64,000 bases of DNA, from contig JBFLYK010000030.1 of the NCBI GenBank assembly GCA_040756995.1, positions 24,610-88,609 of the forward strand. Direction: 5' to 3'. Below are positions 24,673 to 31,329 of the stretch, one piece after another. The position numbers and the translations under genes are program-made. The first letter of the stretch is position 1; the number at the start of each line of letters is the position of its first letter. The notes under the pieces were generated by a model. That model made no database searches and was not told the DNA's origin. It was given only the letters and a program-made list of their open reading frames with translations. The DNA comes from BP-133 sp040756995. Lineage in GTDB: Bacteria > Actinomycetota > Acidimicrobiia > IMCC26256 > BP-133.

Positions 24673-25434
24673 CTACTGCTGGCAGTACGTCGACGGCTCG
24701 GCCGGTGTGCCCACTGGCCGGTTGACCAGGGGGCTGCAATCGATGGAGTTGGCGTGGCCCAGAACGGTGTTGCCGCCCTTGGCCTTCCGGTCCTGGCCGA
24801 TGATCTCGAGGATGTTGCCGATATCAGACCTGATCGACTGGGCGATGGCCAGGATGCCCTGCGCCTTCTCGTTGGTCGCCACCAACCGGCCGTCGATCGA
24901 CCGGGCCACCTCGAGGATGGCCGAGAAGTTCCCGAGGATGCCCTTGGCGGACCCGTTGATCTCGCCGACGTGGCCGCCGATCGTGTCGACTGCGGTGTTG
25001 ATGCTCTTGGCTTTCCCGTCGATGGAGGTGGCCTTCTCGTTGATCGAGTGGGCCGTCTGGTTGATGCTCGTCGCCCGCTCGCCGATCGAGTCGACCGACG
25101 TGTCGATCGACGAGACGGAACCCACGATGCCGGACGCACTCTGGTCGATGCCACCCGCCGACCCGGCGATCTGTTCCAGCTGCCCCGGGAGCGGTTCGGC
25201 CGCGGCCAGGATGTCCTTGGCGATTTTGCGGGTCTCCTGGACAAGTTCCACGGCGTTGGTGTCGGTGTCGATGTCGGACACGTTGTGGGTGATGAACGCG
25301 ACCTTCTTGTCGATCTGCTTCGCCCGGATCAGCGTCCCCGTCAAGCACACGAGAGCGACCACGGCCCACAGCGCCACGAAGATGAAGATCGCCGGGCCGA
25401 GGCCGAGCCTCGCCAGCACGCGGTTACCCATCAC
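24673..25434 (-). CDS. membrane-anchored heptad-repeat protein 3 of 3
   Basis: 253 aa. One N-terminal helix (FIFVALWAVVALVCLTGTLI) is followed by ~190 residues of seven-residue periods such as SINQTAH-SINEKAT-SIDGKAK-SIN, with I or A at two positions per heptad. This predicts a long coiled coil outside the membrane. Two Cys near the end (SIDC..., TYCQQ) may form a disulfide. It follows its paralogue by 6 bp on the same strand. No known family; superficially it resembles the coiled-coil part of chemoreceptors, but it has no HAMP or signalling domain. Confidence 0.75.
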   Translation of the reverse strand: MMGNRVLARLGLGPAIFIFVALWAVVALVCLTGTLIRAKQIDKKVAFITHNVSDIDTDTNAVELVQETRKIAKDILAAAEPLPGQLEQIAGSAGGIDQSASGIVGSVSSIDTSVDSIGERATSINQTAHSINEKATSIDGKAKSINTAVDTIGGHVGEINGSAKGILGNFSAILEVARSIDGRLVATNEKAQGILAIAQSIRSDIGNILEIIGQDRKAKGGNTVLGHANSIDCSPLVNRPVGTPAEPSTYCQQ

Positions 25435-25440
25435 GGCCCC

Positions 25441-26190
25441 CTAGCACTGTCCGGGGCCGAGGCGGCCGCAGATGCTGGTCAGGTGCTTGTTGACCTCGAC
25501 GAGGCTCGGGAGAACGTTCCCGGTGTCGGCCTTCACGCCGTCGAACAGGACACCGTTGATGGCCGCCACCCGGCCGAGGACGTCGGCGGTGCCGTGGTCA
25601 TGACCCACGCCCTGGATCGACGCCGCCGTCGTGTTGATGCCCTTGACGACGTCGAGCACGTTCCCGAGGACGTTCGAGGTGTCGACGAGAGAGCCCGAGA
25701 TGGTCCCAAGCGTGCCCGACGTCCCGCTCAAGGTACCGGAGATGTTTCCCAGGGTCCCGGAGATGTTCCCGAGGGCGCCGGACGTGTTGACCAGCGAGCC
25801 GGAGATGTTACCCAGCTTGCCCGACGTCCCCTTGAGGGTGGAGTCGATCGTGCCGAGGGAGCCCCTGATCGAACCGAGCGAGGCGATGATCTGATCCGCC
25901 TGAGCCGGGATCGGTTTGAGCGTCCCGTCGATAGAGCCGAGAGTCGTGTTGACGTCGGCGATGTGGGCCGGCAGGGGCTGCACGTCTCCGCCGGCACCGA
26001 CGACCGCCGAGGAGGCCTCGGCCAGGTTTCCGTCGATCGCTTTGAGGGCGGACACGATGCCGATGAGGTAGCCGATCACGACGACCACGACCGCCGCCCC
26101 GGTGGCGATCCAGATCCACATCCAGGCCGTGAGCGACCAGTCCTGGCCGATGCTGCGGACCGGGACGCGAGTTGGGTTCACTACCGTCAT
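25441..26190 (-). CDS. membrane-anchored heptad-repeat protein 2 of 3
   Basis: 249 aa, same plan as its neighbours: short cytoplasmic N-terminus, one helix (WIWIATGAAVVVVVIGYLIG, ~25-45), then repeats such as GTLGNIS-GTLSGTS-GTLGTIS-GSL. The repeat core is rich in G, S, T and N and low in charge. It ends with a Cys pair (SICGRLGPGQC). It sits between its two paralogues, so the operon arose by tandem duplication. Confidence 0.75.
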   Translation of the reverse strand: MTVVNPTRVPVRSIGQDWSLTAWMWIWIATGAAVVVVVIGYLIGIVSALKAIDGNLAEASSAVVGAGGDVQPLPAHIADVNTTLGSIDGTLKPIPAQADQIIASLGSIRGSLGTIDSTLKGTSGKLGNISGSLVNTSGALGNISGTLGNISGTLSGTSGTLGTISGSLVDTSNVLGNVLDVVKGINTTAASIQGVGHDHGTADVLGRVAAINGVLFDGVKADTGNVLPSLVEVNKHLTSICGRLGPGQC

Positions 26191-26207
26191 GAGTTCCTCC
26201 CCCCTTC

Positions 26208-26948
26208 TCAGCCGCAGCCGTTGTTTCCGGCGGCGCCGCCGACCTTGCGGTCGATGCAGGCTGCGGTCTGGTTGGCTTCCCTCGCCTGGACGAGGATGTT
26301 GCCGGTGTCGCCCTTGATCGCGTTGGCGATACCGATCGTTGAGTCCAGCGCGGCGTTGACCTTGGCCACGTCGGAGTCGACCTGCCGCAGCGTCGCCAGG
26401 ATCTCGACCGCCTCGGAGTTGATGCCCTTGGCGGTGGCGTTGATCTTGCCTGCCGTGCTCTGGACGGCTCCCGCGGTGGTGTTGATCTTCCCGGCGGTTC
26501 CGTCGATCGCGCCGGCCGTCGTGTTGATCTTCCCGGCCGTGACGTTGATGTCGCCGGCGGTGGCGTTGATCTTCCCGGCCGTGCCGTCGATCTCGCCGGC
26601 GGTGCCCTTGATCGAGGCGGCGAGCTCGTCCAGCGAGCTGGCCAGGCCGCCGATCTCGCCGAGCTTACCCTCGAGAGGAGAGGTGGTCTCGAGGATCGAC
26701 GACGCCGTCTCGTTGGTCCGACCGAGCTGGATCACCGAATCGGTGGCCAGGTTGATGCCCCGCCCGGTCTTGGCGATTCTCTCCGCCTTCGTGTTGATGT
26801 GATTGGCCGTCATCAGCGTCTGGGTCAGCAGCACCACAGCGATGAGCAGCGGCGGAATCACGCCCAAGAAGGCGATCAGCACCTTGGAGTCAGTTACGCC
26901 CCGCTCGTCTTCGGCGAGCCGGTCGGGCATCCACTGCCTTTTCTTCAC
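26208..26948 (-). CDS. membrane-anchored heptad-repeat protein 1 of 3
   Basis: 246 aa from GTG 26948, which is preceded by GGAAGGAG; an upstream ATG at 26996 gives unconvincing sequence. One helix (VLIAFLGVIPPLLIAVVLL) is followed by the clearest repeats of the trio: TAGKINA, TAGDINV, TAGKINT, TAGAIDG, TAGKINT, TAGAVQS, TAGKINA. It ends with a Cys pair (ACIDRKVGGAAGNNGC). First gene of the three-gene operon. A 7-2-7 palindrome lies 174 bp upstream. Confidence 0.75.
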   Translation of the reverse strand: MKKRQWMPDRLAEDERGVTDSKVLIAFLGVIPPLLIAVVLLTQTLMTANHINTKAERIAKTGRGINLATDSVIQLGRTNETASSILETTSPLEGKLGEIGGLASSLDELAASIKGTAGEIDGTAGKINATAGDINVTAGKINTTAGAIDGTAGKINTTAGAVQSTAGKINATAKGINSEAVEILATLRQVDSDVAKVNAALDSTIGIANAIKGDTGNILVQAREANQTAACIDRKVGGAAGNNGCG

Positions 26949-27262
26949 CCGGATCTCCTTCCCGTTCCGTGAGAGTGGGACGAATCCCCCCTCCATCCCG
27001 CCGTCAACGTCAGGAGCCGCCAGCCGGAGCTCAGCCTCCGGACACCTGCCGATCGGTCGAAGATGAATCCCCCTGGTCGATGGGGCTTAGAGCATTAGGG
27101 CACTCACTTCGAAACGGTGGTACCTCCGTTCGGAGGGGACAGTGCCCGGGATGGCCCTCGCCGCTCGGGCAAGGGCGGGCCGGTGGGCCATTGTCGACCT
27201 GGACCGGGCCGTCGAGTGCTTCGCTGACCATCTCGCCGGCCGAATCGACGGAATCCCGAAGG
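26949..27262. other. gene-poor stretch upstream of the heptad-repeat operon
   Basis: No convincing gene. It holds the palindrome at 27122-27137 and a weak plus-strand frame from ATG 27151 that has no recognisable features. Confidence 0.4.
27122..27137. promoter_or_regulatory. 7-2-7 palindrome upstream of the heptad-repeat operon
   Basis: ACCTCCG-TT-CGGAGGG, with perfect 6-bp inner arms (CCTCCG/CGGAGG). It lies between the heptad-repeat operon and the molybdopterin oxidoreductase remnant. Confidence 0.6.
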
Positions 27263-27442
27263 GATCCGGAATGGGCAGCAGCCATCACCGGCGTTGACGA
27301 GGCGACGATCCGGGATCTGGCGCGGCGGATCGCCGGGCAGCGCAGCGTGATCAATGCGAGCTTTTCCGTCCAGCGTGCCAACCATGGGGAGCAGACCTAC
27401 CGGATGGCCGTGACGCTGGCCGCCCTCGCCGAGTCCGACTGA
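27263..27442 (+). pseudogene. molybdopterin oxidoreductase (BisC/DMSO-reductase family) remnant
   Basis: The open frame reads DPEWAAAITGVDEATIRDLA, then RRIAGQRSVINASFSVQRAN and HGEQTYRMAVTLAAL. This matches the stretch before the second cofactor-binding domain of BisC/TMAO-reductase-type enzymes. Nothing upstream or downstream continues the protein, so it is a fragment of ~60 residues out of ~750. Confidence 0.6.
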
Positions 27443-27601
27443 CCAACCCGGCGGGGGATTCGGTGCAGAGCTCGGAACCTTCCAGATCGGGGTGCGGCCT
27501 AGCGGGCCTTCGGTTGCTGTCTTGCCCCAAGGGCAGAATGCGGTCCTCACCGGGTGAGGTCGGCAGCGGCAAGACCGAGTCCGTCCGAACCAGATCAGCG
27601 G

Positions 27602-27700
27602 ATCACCCTGCGCTACGACATGGGTCACCTGGTGCACCGCCTGGGTGACCTCGTCGCCGAACACGCATCGGAGTTCGCTCAGCTCGAGGCGCTTGACGTT
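27602..27700 (+). pseudogene. aldehyde dehydrogenase N-terminal remnant
   Basis: RYDMGHLVHRLGDLVAEHAS followed by EFAQLEALDV resembles the helix pair of ALDH-family enzymes (pattern R-x-x-L-x-x-L-A-D-L-x-x-x-x-x-x-E-L-A-x-L-E-x-L-D). No catalytic part is present. Short and therefore tentative. Confidence 0.4.
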
Positions 27701-27878
27701 GTCCACCACCACCCATCTTCACGCTTGAGAGTGAGCATCACGATCCCGGTCAGGGCTGCCGTCACGCGCCGAAAAAGATGAGGTCGCCTTCAAGCTGGAC
27801 CAGTCTCGCTCTGACAGATGATTTTGACACCTCATCCACTTCGACTACAGCCCAAGGGAAGCCGCCAAGCGCCTACCT

Positions 27879-28043
27879 CTAACGAGAAATAAGCGGGGCG
27901 GAATAGGGCATGCCTGTTCCGTCCGCATAGATCACGGGGACGCGAAGCTTGTTCGACTGCGTATCGGCGCCTGTTGCAGCAACAGCGAGCCCGACACCGA
28001 CACCAGCCAAGAGCGGGACCAGGACCAGCAAAAGCCGACTCAC
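27879..28043 (-). CDS. 54-aa exported or membrane-anchored small protein
   Basis: GTG 28043 preceded by AGGGAGG at good spacing. One hydrophobic N-terminus (LLLVLVPLLAGVGVGLAVAA) is followed by TGADTQSNKLRVPVIYADGT and GMPYSAPLISR. It recalls small actinobacterial proteins of the DUF2613 kind, but the match is from memory and weak. A perfect 7-2-7 palindrome lies 137 bp upstream. Confidence 0.5.
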   Translation of the reverse strand: MSRLLLVLVPLLAGVGVGLAVAATGADTQSNKLRVPVIYADGTGMPYSAPLISR

Positions 28044-28366
28044 TTCAGCCTCCCTCACAATGCACCCGACACGGACCGACCTTCATGCTCGATCCGTTGG
28101 CGCCAACCCACGGTTGACTACTGAGTCTGAGTCCACAACCACTTCAACTGCACGCTAAGGCGGACGGCTTTACGCCGGCACCTCCACCTGGAGGTTCTTC
28201 GATGGCTTCGATCACTTGTAGCGATAGATCGCGAGCGAGCGATCCGATCGGCTGTCGCTTTGCACCGAAACACAAGCTGTGAGGCCGGATGAGATGCGCC
28301 GCGACTGCGACGCTCATTTTTGTATGCCTATGCCAGCTTCGTGGGGCCAGGTGACCGCTGGCGGAT
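28044..28366. other. gene-poor stretch with one operator copy
   Basis: Apart from the palindrome at 28180-28195 no gene or structured element is evident. Confidence 0.4.
28180..28195. promoter_or_regulatory. 7-2-7 palindrome (perfect)
   Basis: ACCTCCA-CC-TGGAGGT, both heptamers exactly the consensus. The nearest gene it could serve is the 54-aa protein at 27879-28043. Confidence 0.65.
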
Positions 28367-28480
28367 TCAACGGGTCGACGCAAGAAGCCCGGCGAGCTTC
28401 TGTGACGGCTTCATGAATCCGAGGGTCTTGCGAGGACCGTTGTGAACGCCTGGCGAACGTTCCTGGAGGACGTTGACACA
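28367..28480 (-). mobile_element. IS30-family transposase C-terminal remnant
   Basis: The frame ends ...VLQERSPGVHNGPRKTLGFM then KPSQKLAGLLAS. N-x-R-P-R-K-T-L-G-W-x-T-P is the conserved C-terminus of IS30 transposases. The catalytic DDE part is not recognisable upstream and no inverted repeats were found. Confidence 0.5.
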
Positions 28481-28753
28481 GAATTCGCCCAACACCAACG
28501 CTTCAAACAAGGTCTGTTCGGTCCGGCTTGACGGCGCTCCTTCAGGGATGACACGACCGGCGCTCTCTCTTCGACCGCTCTGCCGAGGCCATGAGGTCGT
28601 CCAAGTACGACGCGACGGCGCGATCGGTGTCCGCCGTCGCTTGCCGATCCCCGCTGTCCGGAGCGGGCCTCGAAAGAACACGGACAGTGGGTCGGGGCGG
28701 ACGTCACCACGCCGTCGAGTCACCTCGCCTTCGGCTCAGGGTGCGTCCCTGAT

Positions 28754-29321
28754 TCAGGACCCGAAGATGATTTCGGCCGCCCTGCGTGCCGCTTGGCGCC
28801 GCATCCCTGGGACAACGTGCTGATAGACGCGCAATGTCATGGCGGGGTCAGCGTGACCGAGGCGCTCGGCCACGATTCGAACGGGTGTGCCGGCTTGGAG
28901 AACGGTCGCGTGGCTGTGCCTAAGACCGTGAAAGTTGAGCACAGGGAGCCCGGAGTCCCGGACCGCCCGCTCGAAGTCGCCGAAGACAGAGTGCGGATGC
29001 AACCGGCGGCCGAACTCGTCGATGAACACGGAGGCCGATTCGACCCACTCTGGACAGCAGGGCGACCAGCGGGGCGGGTTCGGCGGACTCCGCGGCGGGT
29101 GGAGCCGGCCGGGGGCCGGGACGGCGACGGAACTGCTCCGGGTCGGGGATCCTTTCGCCGGCGGTGACCGCCGCCACGGCGGCCCGGAGCCAACCGTCGA
29201 TGTCGTCCCAGGGCTGGAACGAGACCTCCTTGCGGTCGCGGCATCCCCGGCGGGGCGGAACGCTGGCGATGATGCGGTTCCCTTCCTGCTTCCGGCTGCC
29301 GGTGAGTGGACGGCCGGCCAT
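28754..29321 (-). pseudogene. truncated tyrosine-recombinase integrase
   Basis: The C-terminal catalytic part is clear: NFHGLRHSHATVLQAGTPVR, IVAERLGHADP and LRVYQHVVPGMR (Arg-His box, second His, Tyr nucleophile). An N-terminal part (MAGRPLTGSRKQEGNRIIAS ... DIDGWLRAAVAAVTAGERIP) starts at ATG 29321 in another frame. The middle, normally ~200 residues with the first catalytic Arg, is missing. An inactive integrase next to an IS remnant suggests an old element boundary. Confidence 0.7.
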
Positions 29322-29534
29322 CAGGAGTCCCTCCGGGGCGCGAGTGCGGCGATGACCTCCCGCAGCGTCTTGAGGGGGTCGCGTCCCGGTCTTTGATCCG
29401 GTCCTGGAGGTGTTCGATCTGGCTCCTGAGCTGCGCCGCCTCCTGCCGGGCCCGGCCGGGTTCGTCAGCGGCCGGCCCGCCGCCGGCGAGACGGAAGTCA
29501 GGGCCCGGGCCGCGTTCGTGCTGGTCAGAGACAT
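29321..29534 (-). pseudogene. decayed small coiled-coil gene upstream of the integrase
   Basis: Pieces in three frames read MSLTSTNAARALTSVSPAAG, then ARQEAAQLRSQIEHLQDRIK (coiled coil), then DPLKTLREVIAALAPRRDS ending at a TGA that overlaps the integrase ATG (TGATG). Taken together they suggest one small gene with two frameshifts, coupled to the integrase. Confidence 0.4.
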
Positions 29535-29770
29535 CTTCAGGTCATCCGCCTCCTGGGTTCCCGTGTGCGCTCGTGCGCGCCCGTAGGGTCCTGGGGTTGT
29601 GACAAAAGTTGTGACAAGGCGCCGGTGACAGCGCCGGTTACGGCCTCCGGGGTTACGGCGCCCTGCGGGGACGGATGGGCACCGATCTATCGCCGTCGTC
29701 GTCGGCACGAGTGGGGACGAACACTTCGAATATTGCGAATACTGCGAATCTGTGCAGGCTGGGAGGGTGA

Positions 29771-29789
29771 AGAGAGAGAGAGAGAGAGA
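29771..29789. repeat. (AG)n microsatellite before the excisionase-like gene
   Basis: A run of about nine AG units lies 20 bp ahead of the start at 29809. Such runs are prone to slippage and could change spacing of the promoter. Confidence 0.7.
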
Positions 29790-29808
29790 CCGAGGTGAGG
29801 AGGCGGGG

Positions 29809-30283
29809 ATGGCGGCGCTGGCGCGGCTGGTGAACGAGCTTATGGTGCCCGATCCGGGCGAGGCCAGCCCTCGCGGCCGAGGCTCTCGGGCGGCTCACCG
29901 AGTTCCTCCGCGCCCATCCCACACCAACGTCCCGGGTCCGGCTGTGCAGTGAGGAACCTGGCGCCGATACGCAGATTGTCGTCCCCTCGTTCGTGCTCTC
30001 GTTCCTCATCGAGGTGCTCGCCCAGGTGGCCAACGGGAACGCCGTCACGGTGGCTCCGGTGCACGCCGAGCTCACCACCCAGCAGGCGGCGGATCTGCTC
30101 AACGTGTCGCGGCCGTTTCTCATCAAGTTGCTCGAGGATCGCCAGATCCCCTACCGGCGGGTCGGCAACCGCCGCAAGGTGCTCCTCACCGACCTCCTCG
30201 AATACAAGCGCAAGGACGACGAGTACCGGCGCAGCATCGCCGACGAACTCGCCCGGGAAGCCCAGGACCTCGGCCTCTATTGA
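29809..30283 (+). pseudogene. excisionase-family HTH protein, one-base frameshift
   Basis: From ATG 29809 the frame reads MAALARLVNELMVPDPGEAS. Near 29868 a one-base shift is needed to continue as AAEALGRLTEFLRAHPTPTS ... ELTTQQAADLLNVSRPFLIK and LLEDRQIPYRRVGNRRKVLL, which is a MerR/excisionase-type HTH. Joined, it is a ~157-aa protein of the kind often paired with PIN toxins, here without a PIN partner. An extra C in GCCAGCCCTCGCGG would explain the shift. Confidence 0.6.
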
Positions 30284-30436
30284 TTCAGCCAGGCTCTGGT
30301 GAGCTTCATCGTCGTCTTGACGCTTGCCTCTGCGCCCACCTCAGTCTGGGACCCGGAGCCACGGGCAAGGATGGGAGCGTCGGTTCCGGACCCAAATTGG
30401 TGCGGCAACAGTGAAAGGTGGCGTAGCCTGAGTTCC

Positions 30437-30787
30437 ATGAGCGGTTGGTCGCTAGTCGAGCAGGTCGCTGAGCGGCTCCGTAGCATCGGAGATCTGCCTG
30501 GCGGTGGGAGGATCGGCGGCTTCTGGATTCGTCCCGATCCTTACCTCGACCGGGAGGAAGCTGTGGTGCTTGTCCTTGACCTGCTCGAGGACGTGAGCGG
30601 CGTGGACCTGGTGGCGGCGAGCACGAGGGCGGCCGTTGCCAAGTCGGTCGACGTCAGCGAGCGCGTCGCCGGGGTGCTCGGCGACATCATCCCAACCTCA
30701 TGCCGGTTCGCGTCGAGTAAGGATCTGAAGGCGCTGGGGCCCCCGCTTGACCCCCAGGCGTTCCATCCCCTCGACGACGCAGCCTGA
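30437..30787 (+). CDS. hypothetical protein paired with a HEPN-like protein
   Basis: 116 aa starting at ATG 30437 (MSGWSLVEQVAERLRSIGDL). No helix or motif of a known family; no nucleotidyltransferase GSxxxxD motif is seen, so it is not an MNT antitoxin. The next gene starts 3 bp after its stop, suggesting a two-gene module. An upstream in-frame start at 30299 is less likely. Confidence 0.5.
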   Translation: MSGWSLVEQVAERLRSIGDLPGGGRIGGFWIRPDPYLDREEAVVLVLDLLEDVSGVDLVAASTRAAVAKSVDVSERVAGVLGDIIPTSCRFASSKDLKALGPPLDPQAFHPLDDAA

Positions 30788-30790
30788 TCG

Positions 30791-31267
30791 TTGACTCTGG
30801 CGGACGAGACGCTCGCCCTCGGGGTCGAGTTGCTCCGCCTCAGCGGCTCACCGAGCCGGCCCCGTCAGATCACACTCCGGAAAGCCGTTCACTGCGCGTA
30901 CTACGCCGCGTTCACCGCGCTGTGCGAGGAGTGGGCTCGTACCTTCCAGGTGGCGGCCAGGCCGACCGCATCACGAATGCTGGACCACGGCGTCGTGAAG
31001 ACCGCTTGCGGCCAGATTGCTCAAGGGACGTTCAAGAGCGGAGCGATCTGCCCCCGGGACCTCGTTGTCTGCGCGCGGGTCCTTCCAGAGCTGCTCGACG
31101 CCCGCTTCGACGCCGATTACGACTCAACTGCTCGGTTCAACTCAAGCCAGGTCCTCCTCCTCCTCGGACAGGCCGAGTTCGTCGTCCGAGCGCTGCGCGC
31201 CGCCCGGAGCATCTGCCGGCCGGAACTGCACCTGTTCCTCCTCCAGTGTGCGGGGGCGAAGCGGTAG
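30791..31267 (+). CDS. HEPN/UPF0332-like protein
   Basis: 158 aa from TTG 30791. The N-terminal LRKAVHCAYYAAFTALCEEW is the 'R-(K/R)-A-x-x-x-A-Y-Y-A-x-F' helix of HEPN/UPF0332 proteins, which often act as RNases or partners in toxin-antitoxin and defence loci. Coupled to the preceding gene of unknown family and followed by a TOTE primase-helicase. Confidence 0.55.
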   Translation: MTLADETLALGVELLRLSGSPSRPRQITLRKAVHCAYYAAFTALCEEWARTFQVAARPTASRMLDHGVVKTACGQIAQGTFKSGAICPRDLVVCARVLPELLDARFDADYDSTARFNSSQVLLLLGQAEFVVRALRAARSICRPELHLFLLQCAGAKR

Positions 31268-31329
31268 ACGCTGGCCGAGCACTTCACCCCAAGAGCGACT
31301 CGCCGAGCTCGGACTCCGATGGTCCAGTG

